Translations under genes and position numbers: made by a program
Part shown: positions 49,080 to 61,129 of the stretch, piece by piece
Layout: every line of letters begins with the position of its first letter
Numbering within the stretch: position 1 is the stretch's first letter
The notes under the pieces: generated by a model
Database searches by the model: none
What the model saw: only the letters and a program-made list of their open reading frames with translations
What the model was told of the DNA's origin: nothing
Assembly (NCBI GenBank): GCA_029962745.1
Contig: CM057151.1
Location: 36,931,798-36,995,797, forward strand
Reading direction: 5' to 3'
DNA from: Echinometra lucunter
Taxonomy: Eukaryota > Echinodermata > Echinoidea > Camarodonta > Echinometridae
DNA length: 64,000 nucleotides

Positions 49080-51165
49080 TCTTCTCAGGAGGTTCAACGT
49101 TGCAACCCTCTTTTCCATTCAAGTTTGCACCTATTTTCGGGGTGTACCTTTGTACCTTTCATTTCATTTTCAGTTCATTCATTTCCACAATAACATCAAA
49201 TACATTTTACAAGGACTTTCACATTTTTCAAAGTCATTATGAAAACCAACAACTTAGAATCATATGAAAAAAAATATATTGACATCAATTCAGTACATCA
49301 AGTAAATGGTTCATTCTAGCTGCAGTAATTAAAACATCACTGACAGCCCTTAATCTGTATATAGATATGCCTTTTTATGCATTTATGAAACAAATATTAC
49401 CATCTGAGTCAAAAGAGCAGTTCTAGAACCGAATTGTTTCTTTTCCAAACTTTTTGACAAATATGTTTTTGAGCCAGCCAAACTCTTTCAACTATCTACA
49501 AATGATCCAGCCAGTCACACATAAGGAAATACACCATCATATCTAGCTTGATTGTAAAGAATCGTTATGGCTGTTCATCGCGTTCCTCTGCAGAGCTTGA
49601 GGACCTTTTAACCTGTTTGTTTTTTGAAAGATGGGTAACGACCACAAAACTACAGTAACGGATGCATGGCTCCGAAGATCGCATGAACCCAAGAAAAGCA
49701 CATTCCCTGAACTATAAATCCCCGGCTCCAAGCAAAATTGATCTACTTCAGTGCCTGAAATCATGCCAAAATCCTCCCCGAATAGCGTCGCATCATTGGA
49801 GAAAACAAGAGAGGATACGCGCTCTACACTTATCCCACCCCATCTTCCAAGACGGTGGCTTGATGATGAAGAAGGGGTAGGAGCACTGCGTCGATATAAC
49901 GTAATCAATCACAGCTTCATTCGCGGGATGGAAGATGGATACGAAGATGCATCTCTTGCGAACTTATTTTCTAGGGATAACATCCCGGAAATGGGTTTAA
50001 ACGTAAGTTTGGCAAATTAATGTTGATGATAGTGAAGGACGGAGATGGGGCTTTGATGTCGTGCCGCTCTGCTATTCATCTCTAGGAATATAGATGCGCC
50101 TGGTACGTGATGTACCGCGGAGACGGGCACAGTAATGAACGTTGAGGGGTGAAGTTTCGGCACTGCCATTTTTCAGATTGCAAATGGAGGGCAGGTATAG
50201 ATCTATCGTCCTTTGCAAGAGTTGATGCGACCGGCTCTGGAGGACCAAGAGATGAAAAAAAACAAGAACACATTTATCGACTAAAAGCCTTCCAGAAAAA
50301 ATAAGCATTAATCAAAAATGGAGAAACGGGGACACTCATAAAGTCTATAAAGACAACATCCTACCGAGAACAACAACAATAAAACGTAATAAGATAACAA
50401 GGCTAAATGATTTTAATAACAAGATGACAATCCATATTAGATACGTAATTGCGAAGTAAACACTATACATACTTTTCATCAATAATTCTTATTTTGTTTT
50501 AGAACAACCTTTACCAGATCGTTATTATCCTAATGGAAAAAAATAAAGACAAACTATATTTAATTACAATCTACATTCGTAACTTGACAAGATATCAAGG
50601 ATTCTAAAGACACTGAAGTCGCATTTCTTCAATAGGAAATACTTTTTAAACCTCAAATGATGAGAGAAGCATGCAATAATGTCACTGAAAAAAAATGATG
50701 AAAAACGAACAGCATTCAGAAAAAGGCAATTTCCCTAATGGAAAAAGTGGATTAAAGAGAAATGAAAACGAAACAAACAGTTTTTCATAATATTAGACTA
50801 TCAAATCAAGGAAAGGACTTTTATACATAAAGTATGAAATGACCGGAAAAGAGAACGAAATACAAAATAAATGAGACGAAATGTCTCCCGAAACCGGTCA
50901 TTTTATCGGAACTATAATGTCAGGATAAAATCTTTATCTTATCTACGAATGAAAATTGCATGCTCTTATAAAGAGAGGCACTTAACTCCCCAAATTGACA
51001 TTAGCTTGAACTCTGAAATCTTTTCTTCAAAACAAAGATGGCAACCCATTCTCATCTACAGAAAGATTTTTTATGTGTCATTTCCACTTGGACTTCTCAT
51101 GGTAATAAGCATGATAAGTGCAATTTGGATATGTTGTTTATAAGGGTATATAATTTCGAATTCTG
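49080..51165. other. No recognised gene
   Basis: The interval 49560-50270 is GC-richer with overlapping frames up to 121 codons on both strands, none with a domain I recognise. Confidence 0.4.
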
Positions 51166-51169
51166 TATT

Positions 51170-51172
<3 letters not shown>

Positions 51173-51234
<62 letters not shown>

Positions 51235-51240
51235 AAGATG
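51173..51240. repeat. (GA)n microsatellite
   Basis: About 58 bp of nearly pure GA followed by AAGAAAG. Confidence 0.97.
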
Positions 51241-51244
51241 CAGT

Positions 51245-53435
51245 TCACTCTTACTCTTTCGTAAACAAGAAAAAATTTGCCTGCGAGTTCTTGCAACACT
51301 GAAATTGACAAGATTGAAACACGAGCATTAACAAAAGAAGAAATGAGATTTTGTTTCTTTTTTTTTTTGCATTGGAAAGGACAAACAAGAATAATGAAAA
51401 ACGTTATCATGAGGGACAGTAAATTTTTATTGTTATCCGGAAGGATTTCGGTATTTCATTGTCTGTCTTCACGATAACTGAACAAATATAATATTTTCAT
51501 AAATATAACGTCGTTCTGTCGTATCAGTTAGTCTTGTAGTTTTTAACATTCTATGAGAATGTTGTCACAGTACATCCTAGCTTCAAGTTGTTAATTTCAG
51601 TCGCAGCCAAGAGCAACTGTAAATTTTTGAGAGCTGAAAATGGCCGTCTGAAAGATTTTGATATTTTCTCTAATATATTCTAAATAGAGAAAGATAGAAG
51701 TCGCATTGTGTAAGCAGGGGGAAAAAATATACTAATCTTTATTTTAAAAGTATGGATGAAAGTCATCGGTTTTACTTCTGATCATTAATATCGAAACATG
51801 AATCTCTTTTGAACTCTAAATCATCAATTATCAATAGTTACCCTTGGAATCCAATCAAATCTTTATCATCCATTACGTCATAAAAAAGATCGCCCACTGC
51901 CTAAAAAAGCAATTTGTAGAATGTACTTCTTAACAATGATTCCGAGGTTCCATAGTCTATTTACAGCCAATTTGTGCCAAACTGCGTTGAATAATTCAAT
52001 ACCGTTAAGAGGGCGAATTTCCAGCTAAATGTTTTATTGCTTATAGTTCCAGATATATACGAATTGGCCAAATTATGATAAATATAATTTGGGAGAAGAG
52101 AGCAAAATGTCATCGCTTTATATAGCGAAGATGAGGCAAGGTAAAGGAAGAAAGACATCGATAAATTACCAACTATTCATGACCGGTAATAAATGTCTGA
52201 TTTCATCAAACCTAAATTACAATTTGTAGGCAAGTGGGATAGATGAGTTGTAGCTGCGGTAAAAAAGGACACTGAGCCAGAGTTAGAAACCCTCCGATGG
52301 CAAACTTGCTTTTGATGAATATGAATATATTAGTAGTCCCCCTGCATACGATTGATTGGAATGCAACCGTAGCCATTACTTGACTTTAATTTGAGAACAA
52401 GAACAGATCGCAACGAAGTAAAAAGAAACGCAAATCAGCTCTTTAAGAACACGTGTAACGCGCTTCCTTATCTTGTCTCCCTATCGTTTATTGTAAAATG
52501 GGACATAATGTACAGCGCGTGGCTGATCAAGAGTAGGGGCATTAGAGCAGATATTAGCGGGACGCTTGCCCGGTAGCATGTTGAGGCTTTGCTGGTCGTT
52601 ATGCCATTAATTCTCCTCTAGTCGCGGCCCCGTGTCACCGTGATTGTGTAGATTAGACGTACCCGTGACTGACTGGCGCGATGAGATGCAATGCCCATGT
52701 CATTCAAATTTCTGGTATGTTTCAAAATACAGTCCTCATATTTACATAGGATCAGTCCTAGAAACTGTTAATGCGGAAGAAAACGGATCTTATTATGACG
52801 GTAATCTTTAATGAGATTTCTCCTCAGAGTTATCAACATTTTCTGGGAAGAGATAGTGTCATTCCCGGTCTGTATTTTCAAGAAGTCGATATCATATATT
52901 TAGAATTAGAAGTCAATCAATATTATCTTTTCTATAAGGGTAATCGAACTATTTTAATTTAGGATTAAGCATTTGAGTATATTTTCTAAATGATATCATG
53001 AAAAAGCAATCTTTATGTACATTTGGTTCGGGAGAAGAAATAACGACACATTCCATTTACGTATGCATGCATGCATGTCACTGCACCTCTTAAGCAAAAA
53101 CAAACACATAAAAACACCTGATAAATACCAAAACAAAAATAGCCAATAATTCAAGAATTATAAAGTTTGATTCACATTTTACATATTTTTACTCTTTAGA
53201 AAAGATCGCTCATTGCGCGCTTCCCGTCAACGCCCCTTTTCAACACAAGGGGAGGGAGTGGATGGGGAGAGGGGAAAGTTTTTTAGACTATTGACGATTC
53301 TGAAGGCGTGTATACACTTGCTATCGGTCATTCCAACAAAATGTCCCTATCAAGCTCCTAAAGGTTAAAAGGTGCATGCTGTTGATGCCACCTAGTATAT
53401 TCTCCTTGCTCAAAATTATATGCACATCTACTCAG
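51245..53435. other. No recognised gene
   Basis: A GC-richer patch lies at 52570-52700. Short frames (up to 66 codons) lack recognisable domains. Confidence 0.45.
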
Positions 53436-53439
53436 CCTT

Positions 53440-54000
53440 TCTTCTTCTTCTTCTTCTCCTTCTTTTTTTTTTTTTTTTTTTTTTTGGGGGGGGGGGTAAA
53501 CGGGAGATATTTTTTTTTACAAAATGGGGGAAGGGTCAACATTTTGATCCTAGCGGTGGTACCCCCCCCCCCCCCCCCCCCGTCGAGTAATGGGTTGGGA
53601 TGGGGCGGGGACGTTTTTAGAAGAATTTTAACGCTTAAGACTAGTGTTATCGGTTATCAGTGAAGAGTCACCAATCTCACCAGTCGAGTCGATTCAACCC
53701 TTTTTCGGGGACCGAGGGGAGGGGGCATTTTTAGACCATCCATGATTTTTATTTTAGGCATGTATGGTTGTTATCGGTCATCAATGAAGGGTAACTATCC
53801 CGCTCATTTAAGAAATGGTACTCTCAGCTCCATCCAGATGATAAGGGTGATAAGGGGTCTCCCTCGTGTTTCAAAAACGGACCGTTGACGACTCCATGAT
53901 TTCAAGGATGCGACGAATAGAGAGGCGAGAGAATGTGTGTGAGGGTGCGTGTGCGTGTGTGTGAGTGTGTGAGATAGAGAGAGAGAAAGAGAGAGAGAGA
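53440..54000. repeat. Low-complexity block: CTT/T-run/G-run, C-run, GT and GA repeats
   Basis: CTT repeats lead into a T-run and G-run (53465-53496), with a C-run at 53564-53581. GTGTGT and GAGAGA sequence lies at 53935-54000. Confidence 0.9.
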
Positions 54001-54642
54001 ACCAAAGGAAGAGGTTGAAAGAGAGATAAAAGGAGACTGACAGAAGAAAAGATGGGTGTATATAAAGAGAAAGGATAGAGATTAAGTGGTGAAACGGTGT
54101 ACCATTTCCATGATTTCGTAATTATTTCAAATTAGAATGCATTATCTATAATGTATCACATTATCATTTTCAAAGAACAAGAGAACACGAAAGGCACTGT
54201 TGCAACAAAAGAACAAATCTTATTTAGACAATACAGACGCCCTACAATGACTTGATTAAAAGGACTGAATATGAACAACATGTTTTTTTGCAATCCTTGT
54301 TATCAGATTGTCATTTATATTGATAAAACAACGATACTTAATACTCTTAAGACTTTTTCCACCAATAAGTGGCTAATTCAAAAGTATAATTAATCGTTGC
54401 TTTTCATTGAAAAGAAAAGGAGACAGATGACTTGCACAATCAGGAGTAACATTAAGCTCTGCCTTTGGGGGATTCGCAGTATATTGCGATCTACCGTAGA
54501 CGAAAAAAGGAAGAAGTGACTATTAAGAATTAGATTCAATCTGAAATTAATAATATCGGTCTTGATTGAGACAGTTTATGCTTGCTCTAATAATTCTTCA
54601 TCGCATCAAGACATTTTTAAAAGAGGAAAATAGAGCATAATT

Positions 54643-54797
54643 GAATGAATAGAGCTCGACCCGTCTGACAAGAAGATCTTAGCCGTAGGGATCCCATACG
54701 CGGTTTCCCTCGCCACGCGGCCGGCCGACCGGTCTATGGGGCTCCCCTACCGCCGCGGGGCGATGTGACATCGTGCCTACATGGCCTTAACTGGGTC
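54643..54797. other. GC-rich, CpG-dense block bounded by short repeats
   Basis: About 155 bp of CpG-rich sequence in AT-rich surroundings. It has GCTCGACCC (54654-54662) inverted to GGGTCGAGC (54793-54801) near its borders, and the direct repeat GAGCATAATT at 54633-54642 and 54798-54807. No frame or RNA fold I recognise. It could be a regulatory island or a small insertion. Confidence 0.4.
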
Positions 54798-54839
54798 GAG
54801 CATAATTTCATGTTGATGGAGGAATTTGTCGCCGAAAAA

Positions 54840-55470
54840 TAAAGCACAAGCCCCAATGAGAACTAATGAGGATAGGTAGGGTCCCTTACTTCGTCACTCG
54901 CTTGTCGTGGATCAGAGGGGGATTAAGCTAAATGGCGTACGGGGAGTCGAAAGGATCAGTGGCTATTGCTCTATCAAGTCAAGGGGATTACCTCTTAATG
55001 TGCGCAGTGGATGAGCGCTATACCGCCATGAATACGCATTTAATTATGATCTAGTAATTTTGACTTTTGTCCCACTGAAGGGTACCCCGTGACGGGACAT
55101 GCTCCGCGACTGAAAGAAAAAAAAAATAGTTGCCCGAAACAACGTTTTCTTCAAATGCAAAACATCAGCTACCTAAATTTTGACAAATTAGAGGGTGCAG
55201 ATCATTCAAAAAATTCTTTCAGGAGATTATTATTATTCTCCCGCAGAGTTTATGGCAATTATTGCAAGAAGGGGAGAGAAAAAGCGGCTACTTAAAATAG
55301 CGGCCTGGAGCAAAGGGTTTAGACTGAGACATGCAATTCATATCCCTGTAAACGGAAAATGCCAAGACGGAAGTTTGCTTTATCAGTTTTCTCATAGGTT
55401 ATGACAAAGCCTTGCATTAGCAACCCGCCATATTTCATGGTACGCCTATTCATCTGTGGGGTTAGGCCCT
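54840..55470. other. No recognised gene; possible regulatory sequence
   Basis: Contains GGGGGATTAAGC (54917-54928) and AGGGGATTACC (54982-54992), two GGATTA cores of the Otx/Bicoid type, plus TTTAATTATG (55039-55048). Short frames over 55090-55400 have no recognised domain. Confidence 0.35.
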
Positions 55471-55479
55471 AAACGTCTG

Positions 55480-56235
55480 GGATAAAGTTAAAATGATGCA
55501 TAGAGGCATATCCAGCAAAAGAATGAAGCAGGAGTATACCCCCATCGAACGTCTGAAAGTAAAAAAATAATCATTACAACGACCATGGGTCTACATATTA
55601 TACAGCAAGCGCGGTTGTTGGTGGTGGTGGGGGGGGGGGGGGGGTTGCCCCTTTCCCTGTTTATAAAGTTGGATGTGTCACTGAGCAAATCAAGAACAAT
55701 TACAGAAAGGATGATTATTTTCCTTAAAGATAAAGCTTTTGACAATTCAGCATTTTTCCCTGCTTGAAATTTGTATTTACGATGCAAATGTAGAAAGTAC
55801 AGTTTTGCAAAGGAAAAAAAAAGAACCTTTCAAATTCCCATATAGGATTTACCACAAGCCTTTTAAAACTGCCCCTTGCCAGATTTATAGTTAGTAAATG
55901 CACAAGGTATTCATTCACCTTTGACAGTTTCAATGCCTATGATACCGGAGAACTTCTTTGATGGCATAAACTTTAACAGTTATAATGTGTCGTCAAATTA
56001 ATGGGGGGGGGGGGGGGGGGGGGAGCGTAAATGTGCATGTATCTGCACATCATTAAACCCACTGCAAGTTGTCTTATTTTCCCTTTTTTCGGTCATCACT
56101 GTCTTAAACTGGGGAAGGGGCGTTTACAAAGCTTTGTCCTATGCTTGATACGCCACAGTGACGTCATGGATTTCTCATCATGTATTTTTTTTTTTTTTTA
56201 CAGTTATGGACCCAATTGAGAGAGAAGGAGGGAGG
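55480..56235. other. No recognised gene; G-runs
   Basis: GTGGTGGTGG then a G-run at 55629-55644, and a G-run of about 20 at 56003-56022. Confidence 0.5.
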
Positions 56236-56396
56236 GAGAGAGAGAGAGAGAGAGAGAGAGGTCTCCATACATCAGGTGTAAATACAGGTGGAATGGAATA
56301 ATGGGGTGAGGCATTGCCTTATATTGTGACTCATTTTGATAACTTAATATTTCAATGTCATGACTGTATTCACTTCGTTCTGAATGAAATAATGAG

Positions 56397-56407
56397 AATA
56401 ATAATGA

Positions 56408-56491
<84 letters not shown>
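56397..56491. repeat. (AAT)n microsatellite joined to a SINE tail
   Basis: About 90 bp of AAT repeat directly abutting the 3' end of the minus-oriented SINE that follows. Poly-Leu and poly-Ile frames are artefacts. Confidence 0.95.
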
Positions 56492-56492
<1 letters not shown>

Positions 56493-56755
56493 AATAACTG
56501 ATTATCATTATCACTATTGTTAATATTAGGGTACATTTATATAGTGCAGCTACTATACAAATATACTCTACTGCGTTTTACAGGGTATCATAATTACCCA
56601 GGCTGTAGCTGAGCTACCATTATAAGAAGGAATTTCTTCCTACCGGGTACCAACATATCACACCTAGGTGGAAAGTGGCAAACTTGGATTCGAACCCTCA
56701 TCCCTCTGATTGAGAGTAAAGTAACAGAACCAGTACACCATGACACCTCGACCTG
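56492..56755 (-). mobile_element. tRNA-derived SINE, copy 3 (minus orientation)
   Basis: The minus strand has a tRNA-like head (GGTGTACTGG A-box region, GGTTCGAATCC B box), then the body with the complement of CCTACCGGGTACCAACA and ACACCTAGGTGGAAAGTGG. Its 3' end carries CTGTAAAACGC and TATATAAATG, then the AAT tract. Same family as 150-455 and 36315-36682. Confidence 0.82.
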
Positions 56756-57000
56756 TCCACACACCATGACACATAGTGGGTGGTTTCAAGTTTGGTATTG
56801 ACCTTTTGGTGTTAGTGTTAGGCTGATTTCTCCATCAACGCAGCTCCAAATTAAAAATAAAACTGATCTTGGGACAACTGTCACTTGGAGTTGAGCAGTC
56901 AATAATGTCATTTGAACCTCTTTTGTAAACTCTTTTGTGAACTATGGAAAGCAATCAAAATTGTGCTTCTAACACCAACACCGAACTTGAAATCACCCAA

Positions 57001-57362
57001 TGACCCCCATATGATAACAAACTAAGGAAAATTCGCTCTGACTTGATTTTTTTTTTAAATTCAAAATATTGACGACACATAGCATAAAGGCAGAACATTA
57101 TAAAATATCATACAACGTAATCTGTATCAATATAATGCTACATTAAACACATGTACACAGAAAGAAGAGTAATACACCATGACATATAATGACCCCCATA
57201 TGATAACAAACTAAGGAAAATTCGCTCTGACTTGATTTTTTTTTAAATTCAAAGTATTGACGACACATAGCATAAAGGCAGAATATTATAAAATATCATA
57301 CAACGTAATATGTATCAATATAATGCTACATTAAACACATGTACACAGAAAGAAGAGTAATA
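57001..57362. repeat. Tandem duplication with 189-bp period
   Basis: The sequence starting TGACCCCCATATGATAACAA occurs at 57001 and 57190. The copies match almost exactly for about 172 bp, with a few substitutions and a T-run length change, so the duplication is recent. Confidence 0.93.
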
Positions 57363-57369
57363 AAACGCT

Positions 57370-58930
57370 GCTAAAGGCATACATGTGTAATATTTCGTTC
57401 TAGAATTACTTATGCGTGTTTGACAAATCGAGGAATATAAATGCAGTTAGGTTACACATGTGACAAATCTTCAAAGAATTTATAGGAACACTGCTTTCCC
57501 TAATCCTACTTTCAATTGGAAACCATGGAGTAATATTTAGATCGATTCAACTGTTCGACTTTCAACTATTAATGTTAGAATTTGAAACACCCATGGAAAT
57601 CAATCATCCTATTCATGTGCGTGATGAATGGATCTATCAAGAATACATAACTGCAGAAACAATCTAATATTATTGGTACATAAAAAATCTCTCTTGAGAA
57701 TGACGATTTAAAAGAGAATATTCATTGGGTGCATTTACCGCCCCTCCCCCAGGAAAAAAAAAAAAAAACGAGAGAGACAATAACGGTACTAGGGAAAATG
57801 TATAGCTACTCTATCATTTGATTGTTCGTAAAAGCGTGCTTGGCGGGGGGAAAAAAGCAATAACTAAAATGTTGTTCCGCGACCAATCATGTTCTCGATG
57901 AAAACACCAACTATTGTCAAATACAGCTAATTCGTCATTATTCTTGACGGTATCAATTTCCCGTCGCCCGCTGGTTCGAGATTCATGGCCCCACGCCAGC
58001 AATTTCCCTCGCCTAATTCCTCCATTTATTTCTAATGATATTCCATGCACCGCCGATCTGCAAAGATTTGATTAGATTTGTGGCTAAATGTTGAACAATT
58101 CATTACGCACTATCAACGGGACAAACGTTTCGTTTGATTTTTTTTTCCAGAGAAATGATAATGATGTAATGTTGGGCTTAAAGCGTGGACGCTCCGGTGA
58201 TGTAAATGGTTGTTGTTGATTATGGGGATTTCGAGTCAACGACGGACTGTAAGCCGAACATGAAGTCATTCGATTGATGTTCTCTGAAACCAAGGATAGT
58301 GTTGGGCGTAGCCCGGATAAAGGAAAGATGATGAGGGGGCGGGGAGGCTCAGTAACAATAATAATTCAAAATCAAATGAAACAGAAAAGGTGTACAAATA
58401 GGAAGAGAGGGAAATGATGCTTATGTCGAGAAAGAAAAAAAAAAAGAATTTAAAAAAAAGATGGAGGTAGAAGAGAAAAGATAGTAAGAGGAAAGAAAGA
58501 ACGAGAAGTAGAATGAAAAAAAAAAGATTAAGAAATGATGAGGATAAAGGGACAGAGAATAAATTGGAGGGAAAGGGGAGAATAGGAGGAGAAACGGGAA
58601 AGCATATTAAGGGTAGAGAAGGAGCACATTAAAAGGGTAGAGAAGGACAGGAACAGGCAATAGAGGGAAGAGGAAAGTGGTAGAGAAAAGGATGAGAATT
58701 TTTTTTTTTTTTTGGGGGGGGGGGAGACGAAGTGGGTGGGGTGGGGAGAAAGAAAGGAACCGTGAGAGGTGACGGGAAAGACACGAAAGATAGTGAATGC
58801 TATAAATGGATACACGAGCACAGTAAGGGTGAAGGATGATCATCAAGGAAATTAATTCTGAGATGAAGGGGGAGAGATTTTTTTCTTTTTATTTACCCAG
58901 GGTAGCTACATCAGTATTCCTATACCATGA
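57370..58930. other. No recognised gene
   Basis: The interval 57830-58300 is less AT-skewed, with several short frames but no domain. A-rich and GA-rich low-complexity sequence fills 58370-58760, with a T-run/G-run at 58698-58723. Confidence 0.45.
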
Positions 58931-58937
58931 CTACTTG

Positions 58938-59080
58938 AGGGCATTTCATCAAGTGTCTTGTCAGCGATATTTACTGACATATTTGCTCTCAGCCAATCAG
59001 ATACAAGGATTTCAGTAGCTTATAACAGTTGTCGGTAAAATCACTGACAAGACACTAACTAGTCTTGATGAAACGCCCCC
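58938..59080. mobile_element. MITE with GGCRTTTCATCAAG inverted ends (143 bp)
   Basis: The left end GGGCATTTCATCAAG and TGTCTTGTCAGCGAT is inverted on the right as GGGCGTTTCATCAAG and TGTCTTGTCAGTGAT, with a 9-bp ACTAGTTAG insertion in the right arm. The interior is AT-rich and noncoding. I recall similar ends from sea urchin genomes. Confidence 0.82.
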
Positions 59081-59084
59081 TGGT

Positions 59085-59225
59085 CTTCCTGCAGCCCTGC
59101 AGTCATCATTCGGGAAGGACGCAATGTGAGCAAAACACTTTGTCCAATTAATGATGTAAGCACAGGGCGAGGATCGAACCCAGGACCTCTCGTATGGGAG
59201 GCAAGAGCCTTAACCACTATACCCC
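59085..59225 (-). mobile_element. tRNA-Gly-like SINE head and partial body
   Basis: Read on the minus strand: GGGGTATAGTGGTTAAGGC (A box), a CTCCCAT anticodon-like loop and GGTTCGATCC (B box), the layout of a tRNA-Gly-derived SINE. The body continues to CTGCAGGGCTGCAGG. The MITE at 58938-59080 lies where the rest of the body would be, and TTTACCCAGGGTAGC beyond it looks like the displaced remainder. Confidence 0.7.
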
Positions 59226-59576
59226 AGTGCTCTCAAGATGAACATGAAAGGAATAATGAAAGTGTAAATGTGGGAAAAGAGAAAGGGACAGGAGATGGTG
59301 AAAAGGGTTGATAGAAGGGGAAACCATGAAGGAAGAGGGTGATGGAGGGGGAAGGATGTAGGTGACGAGAACAAACTGTGGAGGTGGGAGGAACAATGGA
59401 AAGGGGAGGAAGAAGAGGATGAGGGACAAGACAAGAAGGAAGGAAGGAACGGGATGATTGGGAAAAGCACGTCAAGTGGAGGCTGAGGACGACCACGAGA
59501 CATGGGGAACATGAGGGAGGGAACAGTGGATGGTGAATGACCTGAGAACAGAGGAATGTGGAGAAAGAGGGAGGAA

Positions 59577-59650
59577 GGAGGAGGAGGAGGAGGAGGAGGA
59601 GGAGGAGGAGGAGGAGGAGGAGGAGGAGGAGGAGGAGGAGGAAGAAGAGA
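59577..59650. repeat. (GGA)n microsatellite
   Basis: About 65 bp of GGA repeat. It creates poly-Pro, poly-Leu and poly-Ser frames of up to 167 codons on the minus strand, which I do not call as genes. Confidence 0.97.
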
Positions 59651-59659
59651 AATATCCCA

Positions 59660-60825
59660 TAAAGTGAATAGGGGATTCGGAAGAGACAAGTTAGAGGACA
59701 AAGATTAAAACTGAGGGAGGACATGCAGACGGACAATGAAGGAGGTTCATGCTCACAAAGTGTGGGGGAGAAGGAAGATGCATATAGTTGAGGACAAACA
59801 GGAGATGAACTTACTTAAACATATGTAACTGTTGAGAAAAAGATGCACAACATGCACAAAAATATGATTCTGGGAAAATTCTATCATATTATCTACCAAC
59901 ATGACCAAACAAAGACGACAAATGTGATACATTATGAAAGCCAATGATGGGCTGATCTGTAATACAACAGCAAATCTTTAATATTACCACCTTTTGCCCT
60001 AGCCCTGCGTCGGGTATTCTGTTATGTTATAATCATCTTTCCAAATCCATATGAAATTGATCATTTTTTACTCTTAATCTGACAATCCGTCCAAATAAAA
60101 GAGAATTTATGAGGAACGTATATCCAACAATCAAAAGTAACCCTTTTCTCCAGAATTATAGTTTTGTGCGGGTCATTTCTCTCGCTTTTCAGCGACAACG
60201 ATGAAGCGAAAGAAATCATAATCGGCAAATTATCAACTCCATCCCCTCACAACAGCTAAATTAATATCGCTCATAGGGGAAACTCAGTATTGTTAATAAA
60301 CTTGTTGAATATCCACGCGGCCTCTTTGACCACTGAGCTGCATTGATTAATGTTTGACATCAAAATGATTTCGAGTAATTCGAACGGACTATGTCTGATG
60401 GGGCACTAATTGCGTTAATGAGAAAGATCAGAACAGCACATGATCAAATATTATAAACACATAATGAAATATTACAAGCGTACATGAGCAGTTGGCGCTA
60501 CTTTTTCAAATTTCATTTAATGATAATTCCATCATAATTATGTTTTTCGTTCGTACTGAACGGCTGGCGTATTTTGCTTTATTAAATGGATAAATATTTG
60601 GGGTTACATAGAGGACGGGGATGATGCATATTTTTCAAGTACATCAGTAATAGGATTATGGTCATCTCTTCATGGATGTGTGGAGGGGGAGGGTGGGGTA
60701 CCTTTTGACTATGCATTGTATCTATTTTGATTTCTTGAGTCCTTTCACTACTTTTAATGATAGGCAAAACCTGTGGATTTGAAATGATTCGATTTGATTT
60801 GTCTTAGAAATGTTTGAGCATATAG
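59660..60825. other. AT-rich DNA, no recognised gene
   Basis: Short frames only (up to 63 codons). Nothing assigned. Confidence 0.5.
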
Positions 60826-60827
60826 GG

Positions 60828-61128
60828 AACCGGGGGCGGATCGGGGGGGGGGGGGTGGCGAATCGGCCGCAGCCCCCTTTTGAAACCCAGGGGAGCCGAA
60901 TCGGCCCCCATTTTGAAACCCAGCGGCACCCCCCTTTGAAACCGGTTTTTTTTTCGTTTAGCAGCAAATTTTGAGGGTAAAATAGACACCTGAAAATGCA
61001 GAGGACCTTTTTTCTTTTCCTTTTTGTTTTCTTTTGCTTGTCAGCAATTTTTTTTCAGGTAAAACAGACACCTGAAAAGGCCGACCGCCCCTCCCCCTCC
61101 CTTTGAAAAATGCTGGATCCGGCCCTGG
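60828..61128. mobile_element. Probable hAT-like short element with GC-rich ends
   Basis: The right end GCTGGATCCGGCCCTG, inverted, reads CAGGGCCGGATCCAGC. The left end CCGGGGGCGGATCGGGG is a degraded match. G- and C-runs lie just inside the ends, as in the elements at 16.7 and 43.6 kb. GGGAA flanks both sides, but a full 8-bp duplication is not seen. The interior holds two GACACCTGAAAAKGC segments. Confidence 0.5.
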
Positions 61129-61129
61129 G

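Noticed and set aside
48200..49160. Possible element bounded by TTGCACC motifs
   Set aside because: The motif recurs in both orientations, but I could not define inverted ends or a target duplication.
59210..59736. 163- and 167-codon Pro/Leu/Ser-rich minus frames
   Set aside because: All three reading frames are open because of the GGA repeat; composition explains them.
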